Shown: positions 18,175-26,406 of the stretch, one piece after another | How the letters are laid out: each line of letters begins with the position of its first letter | Position numbering within the stretch: the stretch's first letter is position 1 | From: Caldilineaceae bacterium | Lineage (GTDB): Bacteria; Chloroflexota; Anaerolineae; Caldilineales; Caldilineaceae | Direction: 5' to 3' | NCBI GenBank assembly: GCA_026645575.1 | Contig: JAPKMW010000048.1 | Location: forward strand, 1-64,000 | Length of the DNA stretch: 64,000 nt | Notes under the pieces: model-generated | Seen by the model: only the letters and a program-made list of their open reading frames with translations | The model's database searches: none | Told to the model about the DNA's origin: nothing | Position numbers and translations under genes: made by a program

Positions 18175-18957
18175 ATGAGCGCAATTACCCAGTTTCGTAA
18201 GCGATTGGCAGCGGATGAAACCTGTATCGGCGCGTCGATCACCTTTACTGACCCGCGGGTCACCGATGCCCTGGCCGATTCCGTCGATTTTTTCTGGATC
18301 GATCTGGAACATTGCATGATGAGTCCCGAAGCGTTGAGCGGTCATCTGTTGGCGGCGCGTGGACGGGGCAAGGCAGCGCTGGTGCGGGTCACGGGCAGCA
18401 GTACCCCCTTTATCAAGCCGATTCTCGACATGGGCGCCGACGGCATCATTGTCCCCCAGGTGCGCACCGCCGATGAGGTTTGGCGCATTGTGCGCGATTG
18501 TCGCTACCCGCCGCAGGGCCATCGGGGCTATGGCCCGCGTGTGCCGTCGAACTATGGCCGCGATGGCGGCGCTGACTATATTGCCCGCGCCAACCGGGAA
18601 CTCTTTGTCGCCGTCCAGATCGAAACAGCCGAGGCATTGGCTGCGCTTGACGACATTCTCGCCATCCCTGGCCTGGATTCGTTAGTGCTAGGGCCGCAGG
18701 ATCTCTCCGGCGCGCTGGGGCGGTTGGGCGATGTCGAACACCCGACCGTGGTTGAGGCAATACAAACCGTGATCGACAAAACGCGTGCCAGCGGTCGTAG
18801 CGTCGGCGCAGGCATGGGGACCGAGGCGGCTTATGCGAGCAAAATGGCCCAACGTGGCGTGCAGTGGCTGCAAGTCGGCTGCGATTATGGCTATCTGATT
18901 GAAGCAATGGATGGCATTGCTGCCGGGATTCGGGCACGGTTACAGACACGGATTTAG
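18175..18957 (+). CDS. HpcH/HpaI family aldolase
   Basis: The 260-residue protein is a class II pyruvate-dependent aldolase. IDLEHCMMSPE carries the base histidine, ALVRVTG the substrate arginine, VQIETAEALAALDDI the first metal-ligand glutamate and VLGPQDLSGALG the metal-ligand aspartate. Family enzymes cleave 2-keto-3-deoxy acids (for example 2-keto-3-deoxy-L-rhamnonate or 4-hydroxy-2-oxoheptanedioate) to pyruvate and an aldehyde. Here it probably releases pyruvate from a deoxy sugar acid. The ATG follows the word-repeat DNA and has no good ribosome site. Confidence 0.88.
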   Translation: MSAITQFRKRLAADETCIGASITFTDPRVTDALADSVDFFWIDLEHCMMSPEALSGHLLAARGRGKAALVRVTGSSTPFIKPILDMGADGIIVPQVRTADEVWRIVRDCRYPPQGHRGYGPRVPSNYGRDGGADYIARANRELFVAVQIETAEALAALDDILAIPGLDSLVLGPQDLSGALGRLGDVEHPTVVEAIQTVIDKTRASGRSVGAGMGTEAAYASKMAQRGVQWLQVGCDYGYLIEAMDGIAAGIRARLQTRI

Positions 18958-18959
18958 GC

Positions 18960-18995
18960 GGCGCGGATTTTTGCCGGTAGACCCAAATCCGCGCC
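18960..18995 (+). terminator. Hairpin after the HpcH/HpaI gene
   Basis: GGCGCGGATTT (18960-18970) pairs with AAATCCGCGCC (18985-18995) around a 14-base loop, two bases after the stop codon. No T-tract follows, so this is a likely but unproven terminator. GCGCGGAT also appears in the hairpin at 41301-41357. Confidence 0.5.
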
Positions 18996-19036
18996 ACCCA
19001 AATCTGCGTTTGTATGCAGAACAGGAATAAACTTCT

Positions 19037-20830
19037 ATGCTCCACCACATGACGCCCCACCTTTTCTGGGTGGAGGACAGTTGCACCATTTATGGCGTCC
19101 AGCGCGATGACGCCATCCTGTTGATCGACTGTGGCGCCGACCTGACCGCCGCCGAGCTACAGAGCCACACCACCGGCAAGGTGGAAGCGATTCTGCTCAC
19201 CCACTTTCATCGCGATCAATGTGCGGCGGCGCAGCAATGGCAAAGTGCGGGGGCGCAGATCACGCTGCCCTTTGCCGAACGGCGCTTTTTTGAAGAAGCC
19301 GATCTGCTCAAGGCGGCCTATGACATTTACAACAACTACACTGCCTACTATCCGGGGCGTGGGCCATTGCAAGACCTCCGCGCCGACCACTACGCCTATG
19401 ACTACACGACCCTGAGTTGGCGCGACCTGACCATTGAAGTCATTCCCTTGCCGGGACATACCTTTGGCAGTGTCGGTTATCTTTTCACGGTGGATGGGCA
19501 GCGCGTGTTGGCTTGTGGCGATCTCATGTCGGCGCCGGGCAAGCTACGTGACTATTTCTGGAGCCAGTGGCACTATATGGATTTCCAGGCCCATGTCAAC
19601 CTCCTGGAGAGTTTGGCGACAGTCGAGAAACTGGGGGTTGATTGGCTTCTACCCGGTCATGGCGCGCCCTTTGCAGCGACGCCCCAAGCCTTTGCCGATC
19701 TACGCCGGCCGTTGGTAGAACTATACGAACTCTTTTATGCCAAACCCTACATCCCCTATCGGCCGCAGTTCCGCCAAATCACGCCCCATGTCTATGAGGT
19801 GACCAATTCGATGGCAAATAGCTACGTGGTACGAAGCGGTGAGTATGCCCTAATGATCGACTGTGGCTACACGTCCGGCGCGCCCATCACCGCCAACCCC
19901 CATCGCTTTATCGACCACCTACTGCCCTACTTGGAAAGCGAACTGGGAATTCAAAAGATCGAGTGGTTTCTGCCTTCCCATTATCACGATGATCACCTGG
20001 CGGGTTATCCGGCTTTACAGGCACGCTATGGTACGCAAGTGGCAGCCTCACCTGAACTCAAGGATATTTTGGAACACCCGGAACGGTACGACATGCCTTG
20101 TCTCTTGCCGCAGGGGATGCAGGTGCAGCAGATGGTGGAACGCGGCGCAGCTTTGCACTGGCGGGGCATCGACTTTTTCATCGAACAGCACCCCGGCCAA
20201 ACGCTCTATCATCACCTGATCTTTTTTGAAGTAGACGGTGTGCGCTTTCTCAGCATCGGTGACAATATCTCTGGTTTGTCGTTTCGCGAGCAGCGCGATC
20301 ACATTCATTCGTTCATCCCGAAGAACCGCACGCCTGTCACCAGCTACACCGATATGCCGCGTCAAATTCTCGAACGTAACCCCGATTTTCTGCTAACAGG
20401 TCATGGTGGCGCCGTTGTGTGTGATCGTGCAAAGGTGGAACGGTGGCAAAGTTGGATGGCACAATGGCAACAGCATTTTGTCCAGATCATCGACCAGCCC
20501 CACCCGAACCTGGGCATGGATCCACATTGGATCGAGTTTTATCCCTACAAAGTGCGCATCCAACCGGGCGCGGTTGTCGATTTTCAGCTACGCATCACGA
20601 ATCACGAAGCAGCCACCCGCGCCTGTCACCTGCGTTTCCGCGCTGTTGAAGGGGTGCAACTCGAACCGGACGCGATAGAGATCAATGCTCCACCAAGTCA
20701 GGTGACGACGGTAACGGTGACGGCACACTTTCCCGCCACCTTTACAACCCATTCCTTGCCGGTCGTGGCGGATGTGACTTGGGGTGGTAGACGGTTGGGG
20801 GAGATAGCAGAGGCAATTGGGTATTGGTAA
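19037..20830 (+). CDS. Tandem double metallo-beta-lactamase-fold protein
   Basis: The 597-residue product holds two MBL domains in a row. Domain 1 (about residues 1-215) has LLTHFHRDQC, PLPGHTFGSVGY and DWLLPGHGAPF. Domain 2 (about 235-460) has FLPSHYHDDHLAGYPAL, QHPGQTLYH and FLLTGHGGAV. The second has the complete HxHxDH motif; the first has Gln in place of its last His and may bind metal differently. A beta-sandwich-like C-terminal tail of about 110 residues follows. A single-chain pair of different MBL domains is unusual. Substrate unknown. The start could also be the ATG at 19049. Confidence 0.85.
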   Translation: MLHHMTPHLFWVEDSCTIYGVQRDDAILLIDCGADLTAAELQSHTTGKVEAILLTHFHRDQCAAAQQWQSAGAQITLPFAERRFFEEADLLKAAYDIYNNYTAYYPGRGPLQDLRADHYAYDYTTLSWRDLTIEVIPLPGHTFGSVGYLFTVDGQRVLACGDLMSAPGKLRDYFWSQWHYMDFQAHVNLLESLATVEKLGVDWLLPGHGAPFAATPQAFADLRRPLVELYELFYAKPYIPYRPQFRQITPHVYEVTNSMANSYVVRSGEYALMIDCGYTSGAPITANPHRFIDHLLPYLESELGIQKIEWFLPSHYHDDHLAGYPALQARYGTQVAASPELKDILEHPERYDMPCLLPQGMQVQQMVERGAALHWRGIDFFIEQHPGQTLYHHLIFFEVDGVRFLSIGDNISGLSFREQRDHIHSFIPKNRTPVTSYTDMPRQILERNPDFLLTGHGGAVVCDRAKVERWQSWMAQWQQHFVQIIDQPHPNLGMDPHWIEFYPYKVRIQPGAVVDFQLRITNHEAATRACHLRFRAVEGVQLEPDAIEINAPPSQVTTVTVTAHFPATFTTHSLPVVADVTWGGRRLGEIAEAIGYW

Positions 20831-20836
20831 CAGGAA

Positions 20837-20922
20837 CACTACAGCGGATTCAGAAAGCAACGGATTGATCGCCTATTTACGACGACTGTGAAAATCAGAT
20901 GCTTTCTGAATCCGCTGTAGTG
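20837..20922. repeat. 22-bp perfect inverted repeat (CACTACAGCGG family, copy 1)
   Basis: Arms 20837-20858 and 20901-20922 are exact reverse complements around 42 bases. It sits between the convergent MBL and aminotransferase genes and could end both transcripts. The outer word CACTACAGCGGATT also opens the repeat at 48456-48548. Confidence 0.85.
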
Positions 20923-20929
20923 TGTACGG

Positions 20930-21850
20930 CTACGACAAATACTGCAAATACTGCCCCACAAAATCACAATCGACCGAATCCGAATAGGCATCGGTCAACC
21001 GCTTGGTGATCGGCCCTGGCACTTTGCCATCGACCACGGTTTTGCCATTGAAGGAGCGCACTGGGCAAATGCAGAAGCTGGTCGAGGTGATAAACGCTTC
21101 ATCGGCGGTGTAGGCATCATAGGGGGTCAGATCATCTTCGACCACTTTGAGGCCCAATTGAGCCGCCAGTTCAAAGACCGTTTGGCGACTGACGCCAGCC
21201 AGCACATATTGCACCTTGGGCGTATAAAGAACGCCATCGCGCACCAGGAAGATATTGCTGCCCATGCCCTCCGCCAGAAAACCACGCGTGTCGAGCAGGA
21301 GCGCCCAGGCGTTGGGGTTGGCGTTGCGGACTTCCAGGTCGGCGATGATCATATTCAAGTAGTTGTGACTCTTGACATTCGGACTCAGGCACTCGGGCGG
21401 CGTGCGTTGCACCGAGGGGAAGACGACATCGATGCCGTCGCGATAGAGATGGGCGCGAGCCTTAAGCGGCAGGGGTGTACATTCGATGATGATATTCGGC
21501 CCGGCATTTTCCCAGAAGTCGCCGCCGACGCGATCGACGCCACGCGAAACCCGCTGACCGACCCAATAGTCATGATTGGGCGGCACCAAAGGCCAGTTGC
21601 GCTGGAGAACCTCTTCGCTGATCGCCATCATCTCCTGCTTCGATAAGTCGATCTCAATGCCGGCATACTTAAGCGAGCGGTAGAGCCGGTCGATATGCTC
21701 CTGTAACTTGAAGATGCGCCCGTGAAAGGTGCGGGTCATATCAAAGACACCGTCACCATATTTGAAACTGCGGTCGCGGAAGGGGATCAACACTTGACTT
21801 TCAGGGACAATTTTGCCGTTGAAGTAAGCGACACGTTCTTGGTTGCTCAT
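20930..21850 (-). CDS. Class IV PLP aminotransferase (branched-chain/D-amino-acid type)
   Basis: The 306-residue protein is a fold-type IV aminotransferase. The PLP lysine is in SPNVKSHNYLN, and EGMGSNIFLV is the conserved EGxxSN phosphate-site motif. YFNGKIVPES and SFKYGDGVFDMTRTFHG are typical of IlvE-like N-termini. ITSTSFCICPV aligns with the conserved C-terminal strand. It could be branched-chain aminotransferase (ilvE), D-amino acid aminotransferase or an (R)-selective amine transaminase; the RVSRG segment does not settle it. It is monocistronic and convergent with the MBL gene. Confidence 0.85.
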   Translation of the reverse strand: MSNQERVAYFNGKIVPESQVLIPFRDRSFKYGDGVFDMTRTFHGRIFKLQEHIDRLYRSLKYAGIEIDLSKQEMMAISEEVLQRNWPLVPPNHDYWVGQRVSRGVDRVGGDFWENAGPNIIIECTPLPLKARAHLYRDGIDVVFPSVQRTPPECLSPNVKSHNYLNMIIADLEVRNANPNAWALLLDTRGFLAEGMGSNIFLVRDGVLYTPKVQYVLAGVSRQTVFELAAQLGLKVVEDDLTPYDAYTADEAFITSTSFCICPVRSFNGKTVVDGKVPGPITKRLTDAYSDSVDCDFVGQYLQYLS

Positions 21851-21907
21851 AATTTCTTATATTCCTCAGCTATCTGAATACTATTTTGATAAGCAGCAGG
21901 TAATCCA

Positions 21908-22312
21908 TCACCAAACGGTAATCAGACCAGAAGCTTGAATTTTTCCATCACGACTGATGAGTGGTACTCCCAGATGAGCAGCGGTAGCAGCAATCACGCG
22001 ATCTGGCAACTCTGGTACATCAGCACGGTTAATGGTGCGCATAGCAGTAATCACATGTCGATCCATTGGTGTTTCCACCAATACCGCTGTTGCAGAATCA
22101 AGCTCTGCCAAGATAAGATTGATTGTTGCTGGGGCAATGCGTCCTTTTTCGCTAAGATAGACAATTTCAGCCAGGGTCATGGAAGATAAACTGACAATGT
22201 TGCCTTGTTTTGCTGCTCCTTCAAACACTTGGCGGGCACGCACAGAAAGGCGTGAATCGCCATATAGGTACCAAATGACAGCATGTGTATCAGCAACAGC
22301 AACAATACTCAT
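21908..22312 (-). CDS. PIN-domain toxin (VapC-like)
   Basis: The 134-residue protein has the PIN-domain acidic residues: Asp8 in AVADTHAVIWYL, Glu in MTLAEIVYL, and Asp in PELPDRVIAATA plus SRDGKI at the end. VapC toxins are Mg-dependent RNases, often cutting tRNA. Its start overlaps the stop of the upstream antitoxin-like gene by four bases (ATGA), the usual translational coupling. All catalytic acids are present, so the toxin should be active. Confidence 0.88.
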   Translation of the reverse strand: MSIVAVADTHAVIWYLYGDSRLSVRARQVFEGAAKQGNIVSLSSMTLAEIVYLSEKGRIAPATINLILAELDSATAVLVETPMDRHVITAMRTINRADVPELPDRVIAATAAHLGVPLISRDGKIQASGLITVW

Positions 22313-22587
22313 ACATCGTCCCGTGGGAAATTATCCCAAGCCTCAGCGCGGGCTAGATCGATTTCTTCAGCAGATGGAGCCGTTCCCAAATCAGCAAGCA
22401 AGCCATAAAGTGAACGTCTTGGTTGTGGCTCAACAGGCTGAGTAGTTAACTCTTTCTGCAAGGTCCCCATCAACTTTTCCACAAGTTGTACTTTTTGTAT
22501 CGGTGGCAAGTGCAAGGCTTGATAAAGCAATTGATCAAATGTAAATGTGGCATTGTAGACTGCCTGCGCTTCTTTAAGATTAGGCAT
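22309..22587 (-). CDS. Putative antitoxin paired with the PIN toxin
   Basis: The 92-residue protein starts at MPNLKEAQ (22587), with GGGAGG just upstream. I see no AbrB or classic ribbon-helix-helix signature. There is a helical N-terminal half, LHLPPIQKVQLVEKLMGTLQ, which resembles the short helical domain seen in Chloroflexota/cyanobacterial antitoxin-like proteins. The acidic C-terminal part (EEIDLARAEAWDNFPRDD) is the likely toxin-masking tail. Identity as antitoxin rests on the four-base overlap with vapC-like 21908-22312 and on size. Confidence 0.75.
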   Translation of the reverse strand: MPNLKEAQAVYNATFTFDQLLYQALHLPPIQKVQLVEKLMGTLQKELTTQPVEPQPRRSLYGLLADLGTAPSAEEIDLARAEAWDNFPRDDV

Positions 22588-22618
22588 TGTACCTCCCTCT
22601 GACTTAATCATAGAGCTG

Positions 22619-22646
22619 AGTATATCACAGGCAAAGGAATGATCAA
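22619..22646 (-). promoter_or_regulatory. Promoter of the toxin-antitoxin pair
   Basis: On the minus strand TTGATC (22646-22641), a 16-base spacer and TATACT (22624-22619) precede the antitoxin start by about 30 bases. A small dyad TGATCAtTTGATCA overlaps the -35 and may be the autoregulatory operator. The -35 overlaps the 3' end of the GNAT gene. Confidence 0.55.
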
Positions 22647-23152
22647 ATGATCAGATCAATCCAGTAGCGTGAGATCAATTTGGCGTAGCCGTCAACCATC
22701 GTCTGGTTGATCAATTGGCCCCCGTTTTTCTCGATGATCCGCGCTGAACCAATGTTATCCGTATCGCAGGTGAGCAGCACACTGGTAAGGCCCAATTGGC
22801 GCGCCCGTTCCAGGGCCCCGGCCAAAAGTGCTGTACCATAGCCCTGTCGCCGTTGTGATGGGCGCACGTCATAACCGATATGGCCGCCTAATTCTTCTAA
22901 GGTCGGGGTGAGCGCATGGCGTAAACGAACCGTGCCAACAATCACGCCGCCTTCCATACCCCAATAGGTCGTTTGGCGCACCCGATCCGGTGGTAAGTTT
23001 TCGCCACGGGCGAATTGTTGTAGCCCTTGGACGTAGCCGGTAAAATCAGTCAAGGCAGCCTGATAGCGAGTATCCCCGCTTGCCACAAACTCGGCGGCCA
23101 TGCCCAGAAAGGCGGCTTGCCAAGTTACATCCGGTTCGATTAGTGTCACCAT
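22643..23152 (-). CDS. GNAT family N-acetyltransferase
   Basis: The 169-residue protein starts at MVTLIEPD (23152) after GGGGGTG. Motif A of the GNAT fold is RPSQRRQGYGTALLAGALERA, where the R/Q-x-x-G-x-G/A loop binds acetyl-CoA pyrophosphate. TCDTDNIGSARIIEKNGG is the typical motif B. The sequence resembles the single-domain predicted acetyltransferases of unknown substrate (YjdJ-like). It is flanked by a toxin-antitoxin pair and a terminator and appears to be transcribed alone. Confidence 0.88.
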   Translation of the reverse strand: MVTLIEPDVTWQAAFLGMAAEFVASGDTRYQAALTDFTGYVQGLQQFARGENLPPDRVRQTTYWGMEGGVIVGTVRLRHALTPTLEELGGHIGYDVRPSQRRQGYGTALLAGALERARQLGLTSVLLTCDTDNIGSARIIEKNGGQLINQTMVDGYAKLISRYWIDLII

Positions 23153-23174
23153 GTCACCCCCAGGCTGTAACGAC

Positions 23175-23207
23175 AGAAACCAGGGTTTTGGCAAAACCCT
23201 GGTTTCT
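23175..23207 (-). terminator. Terminator of the mannonate dehydratase gene
   Basis: A perfect 16-bp inverted repeat (arms 23175-23190 and 23192-23207) folds into an AAACCAGGGTTTTG stem with a very tight loop. It lies 29 bp beyond the stop of the gene at 23236 in its direction of transcription. Confidence 0.7.
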
Positions 23208-23235
23208 CAATCCTTGCAAAACAGGGGATTATTCT

Positions 23236-24294
23236 CTACGCCGGCCCGCCAAATTCGTTGTTCACGGCCTGTACGAGCGCCCGCATGTAGGCAATCGAAT
23301 AGGCGGCGCCGACGCGTGGCCCGCCCAACATCGCCGGGATGTGATCGGGGATGATACAGCCATCGAACTTTACTTCACGCAGCGCCCGCATCACCTGGTG
23401 CATATCCTGATAGCCGTTGTCGATCAGCGTCTCGGCCCACGGCTCCGGCATAGGATTCGTCACATTGCGGAAGTGAACTTTGAAGAGTTGATTTTGGGCG
23501 GCGAAATGTTTGATGGCGTCGATCACACTGTTGCCCATGCCAATCTCGCCCCCTTCCAGCCAGCAGCCGACACAAAGGCAGACGCCAATGTTGGGGCTGT
23601 CGGCAATCTCCATCGCCTTCTTGTAGCCGGCAAAGTTGCCGAACATACAGCGGGGAATGCCGCCCAGCGCATAGACGGGCGGATCGTCGGGATGGATGCC
23701 GATAAAGACGCCGGCCTCCTCGGCCACAGGGGCGATCTGGCGAATCATGTAGGCGTAGTTGTCCCACAGTTCCTCTTCGCTGTAAGGGCGACCGTGGGTC
23801 AACTCGCCAGAGAAGGTCACATCGCCCCAGCGCCCAACGGCGTTTTTGATGTCGAGCATCCGCGCATCCATGCCGCCGCGCCCGGTGGTGCGCCCAGACG
23901 ACCAGATGCCGTTGCCCATGTGGGCATAGGTGTTGTACATGATGCCGGCGGCGCCAATGTTGCGGATAAATTGCTTAAATTCCTCGATCTTGGCATCGCG
24001 ACCGGGCAGGTTGAGTGTAATCTCCGGCACATTATGCACGCTCATATTGGTGACCCGGTAGATCTTCAAGCCGAAGTCGCCAAAACGCTTGACCAGACTC
24101 TTGTAAAAGTCAAGCGAGTGCTGCTCCTGGTGGCGGATGCCGACCATCGTCCATTCGACGCCAAGCTGTTGAAAAAACTGTAAATCTTCGTCGCTGGCGT
24201 CAGAACTAGTTTGGATCGCAACCTGAATGCCCGGCGTACTTGAGTAGTAGCCCGGCACGGCGCGCATGGGGATCTGATTTGCTTGCGTACTCAT
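23236..24294 (-). CDS. uxuA: Mannonate dehydratase
   Basis: The 352-residue protein starts at MSTQANQ (24294) with GGGAGA upstream. GIHPDDPPVYALGGIPR is the hallmark UxuA segment with a metal-ligand histidine; KVHFRNVTNP and IIPDHIPAMLGG supply further conserved residues, and CLCVGCWLEGG contains the conserved Cys. It dehydrates D-mannonate to 2-keto-3-deoxy-D-gluconate in hexuronate catabolism. The KDG kinase and aldolase are not adjacent, although DHDPS-family and HpcH-type lyases in this window could take the aldolase role. Length is slightly below the E. coli enzyme, as in many relatives. Confidence 0.9.
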   Translation of the reverse strand: MSTQANQIPMRAVPGYYSSTPGIQVAIQTSSDASDEDLQFFQQLGVEWTMVGIRHQEQHSLDFYKSLVKRFGDFGLKIYRVTNMSVHNVPEITLNLPGRDAKIEEFKQFIRNIGAAGIMYNTYAHMGNGIWSSGRTTGRGGMDARMLDIKNAVGRWGDVTFSGELTHGRPYSEEELWDNYAYMIRQIAPVAEEAGVFIGIHPDDPPVYALGGIPRCMFGNFAGYKKAMEIADSPNIGVCLCVGCWLEGGEIGMGNSVIDAIKHFAAQNQLFKVHFRNVTNPMPEPWAETLIDNGYQDMHQVMRALREVKFDGCIIPDHIPAMLGGPRVGAAYSIAYMRALVQAVNNEFGGPA

Positions 24295-24440
24295 TGCGCT
24301 TTGTCTCCCTAAAGTTGCCCCTTCTATCAGACTACTACAGCGCAGCAAGTTGACGGAAGGGGGTTGATGGGTAAAATCTTGGGTGCTGGGTAAGTATAGG
24401 CGAAGTTCTAACTTTGGTCAATCAGCCGCGCTACAACCGC

Positions 24441-25250
24441 TCAGGCTATCCCCAACACCAGCCCTAGGATCAATAGGCCCAAAAAGACACTTTGCGCCGA
24501 GTGTAAAATGATCGACAGCCAAACACTTTGGAAGCGACGTGCGCCAAAGGCAAAAAGACAAGTTGCCAGAATATTGCCGGGAATCCCCCACGGTTGATGC
24601 AGGTGATAGAAACCAAAGAGCATGCCATTAGCGACCCAATCCCACTGCCCGAAGACACCTTTCATCCTGGGCAGCAACACGCCGTGAAAAAGCAATTCCT
24701 CGCCCAGGAAGGTGTTGAAGAGTGCGAGGATCACAAATAATGCAAAAAACCACCAGGCGCCAACCAATTGCACACGGTTGGCCGGCGAATTTAGAAATAC
24801 GGCCAAGCTATAGGCTGGCGGTTCGGCCAGCCAGGGGAAGAAGGCGACCCAACGTTCGTTCAGCACGGGCGAGATGCCAAATTCGATCACCAAAAGCGCC
24901 AGGAAGAGGGGGATCAACCAAAGCCACAGCCGTTTGTAAGACAGGCCGGTCAACGGGTCGCGGGGCGGGTTGAGCCAGAGTCGTTGGCGGATCGTCGCCC
25001 AGGTCAGCGCGCCAGCCTCACACCGTACAAGCCAAAGAGAAAAGATAAATTGCCAGATCAACCCAAGGGTTAACAACAGCACTCGTGTGACACCGGCGAC
25101 GCCGACCTGCGGATCAAGGAGTGGCGCCAACAGAGGGTTGACCAACCAGCCTAGCACGGCCATCGGCAGAGTGGCAGTGGCCCAGATGCCCAGGATTTGG
25201 CGCAAAGTATATGGCGAAATGGGTGCGTACATCCGATCATTGATCATCAT
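24441..25250 (-). CDS. CPBP family intramembrane metalloprotease (Abi-like)
   Basis: The 269-residue protein has about seven transmembrane helices. The three CPBP motifs are present: FLGEELLFHGVLLPRM (double Glu), FGFYHLHQPWG (His) and IILHSAQSVF (His). These proteins are glutamate/histidine metalloproteases related to Rce1; bacterial members act in peptide processing or bacteriocin self-immunity. The EExxxR consensus has His at the arginine-region position, but the Glu pair and both His are intact. It closes the minus-strand run of MDR genes; a dispersed AGTCC-word repeat separates it from the MDR gene upstream. Confidence 0.88.
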   Translation of the reverse strand: MMINDRMYAPISPYTLRQILGIWATATLPMAVLGWLVNPLLAPLLDPQVGVAGVTRVLLLTLGLIWQFIFSLWLVRCEAGALTWATIRQRLWLNPPRDPLTGLSYKRLWLWLIPLFLALLVIEFGISPVLNERWVAFFPWLAEPPAYSLAVFLNSPANRVQLVGAWWFFALFVILALFNTFLGEELLFHGVLLPRMKGVFGQWDWVANGMLFGFYHLHQPWGIPGNILATCLFAFGARRFQSVWLSIILHSAQSVFLGLLILGLVLGIA

Positions 25251-25262
25251 CTTCTTTCCATT

Positions 25263-25331
25263 ATCAATAGTCCGCAGTCCTAAGTCCAGAGTCCAAAATC
25301 AGGCTCGACTGCGTTGCGGAGTACGGATTAT
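25263..25331. repeat. Dispersed AGTCC-word repeat, copy 2
   Basis: AATAGTCCGCAGTCCTAAGT followed by further AGTCC words and a GAGTACGGATTAT end. It shares CCGCAGTCCTAAGTCC with the repeat at 16314-16380. Confidence 0.6.
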
Positions 25332-26288
25332 TTACCCTGCAACAGTAATAATCACTTTGCCACGGGCGCGCCCCGTTTCCAGATAGCGGATCGCTTCGGC
25401 CGTCTGCGCCAGAGGATACGACCGGTCGATCACCGATCTAATCTTCCCGGCTTCGAGGAGTTCTTTGAGCAAGCGTAGATCATTTTGGTTCGGTCGCGCC
25501 AGAAAGTTTGCCATCTTCTGGCTGCCCCATGATCCCAATAGTGCGACTTGAAGCAGCCGCGCCAGGGTGGTAAAGCCGGCGACGGCACAGATGCCCGTTG
25601 GCGTTAAGGCCCGCCGACAATCGGCCACCGAACGATTGCCGATGGCGTCCAAGATCAAGTCGTAGCGCTGACCGGTTCTGGTGAAATCGGTTTGGGTGTA
25701 ATCGATCACCTGGTCGGCGCCCAACCCACGCACCAATTCGACATTGCGACCGCTGCAAACGCCGGTGACCTGAGCGCCAAAGTGTTTGGCAAGCTGCACA
25801 GCATAGGTGCCGACACCGCCCGACGCGCCGTTGACCAAAACCTGCTGCCCCGGTTGGATCTTGCCCTTGTCACGCAGCCCTTGCAGGGCCGTAAGACCCG
25901 CAATTGGGATGGCGGCGGCCTCGGCAAAGGTGCGATTCGCCGGTTTGTGCATCAACGTCTTGGCCGGCACAGCGACATACTCGGCAAAACCGCCGGCGCC
26001 AATTTCGCCAAAGACCTCATCGCCCGGCAGAAACTCCGTCACCTGCGCGCCCACCGCCTCGACCCGCCCGGCAATGTCGGCGCCGAGCCGGGGATCTTTT
26101 GGTTTGCGCAGCCCATCACTCAAGCGCACCAGGATGGGATCGGCGCGCATGCGGTGCCAGTCCGCCGGATTGGCGGCGGCGGCATGAATTTTCACCAACA
26201 CTTCCTGCTCTTTTGGGGTAGGGATGGCGACCTCGGCCAGTTGTAGTACATCCGGTGCGCCGTAGATTGGATAGAGAATTGCTTTCAT
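25332..26288 (-). CDS. Zinc-less MDR oxidoreductase (quinone-oxidoreductase type), paralogue B1
   Basis: The 318-residue medium-chain dehydrogenase/reductase has the GroES-like N-terminal half (AAAANPADWHRMR, DIAGRVEAVGAQVTEFLPGDEVFG) and the Rossmann half with VNGASGGVGTYAVQLAKHFG. The GHE catalytic-zinc motif and structural cysteines are missing, so it is a quinone/enone reductase-type member using NADPH. Together with 26407-27402 it forms an A-B pair; the same A-B order recurs at 40232-41209 and 39258-40232, and this gene is closer to 39258. AGAGGAACC precedes the ATG. Confidence 0.88.
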   Translation of the reverse strand: MKAILYPIYGAPDVLQLAEVAIPTPKEQEVLVKIHAAAANPADWHRMRADPILVRLSDGLRKPKDPRLGADIAGRVEAVGAQVTEFLPGDEVFGEIGAGGFAEYVAVPAKTLMHKPANRTFAEAAAIPIAGLTALQGLRDKGKIQPGQQVLVNGASGGVGTYAVQLAKHFGAQVTGVCSGRNVELVRGLGADQVIDYTQTDFTRTGQRYDLILDAIGNRSVADCRRALTPTGICAVAGFTTLARLLQVALLGSWGSQKMANFLARPNQNDLRLLKELLEAGKIRSVIDRSYPLAQTAEAIRYLETGRARGKVIITVAG

Positions 26289-26336
26289 TACGGTTCCTCT
26301 GTTATTTTGTTTGGTATGACGACTAAGCCCGCCGTT

Positions 26337-26388
26337 CCAAGCCAGTCCGTGACTGGCGACCCTCAGTGCCAGTCACGGACTGGCTTGG
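26337..26388. repeat. 21-bp perfect inverted repeat
   Basis: Arms 26337-26357 and 26368-26388 (core CCAGTCCGTGACTGG) are exact reverse complements around 10 bases. Each arm is itself nearly palindromic (CCAGTC...GACTGG), so several alternative hairpins can form. It separates the two MDR genes. Confidence 0.85.
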
Positions 26389-26406
26389 AGCGGTACGTTG
26401 GGTTAT

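Noticed and set aside
23080..24183. 367-residue plus-strand frame
   Set aside because: It is antisense to mannonate dehydratase, which has full family motifs.
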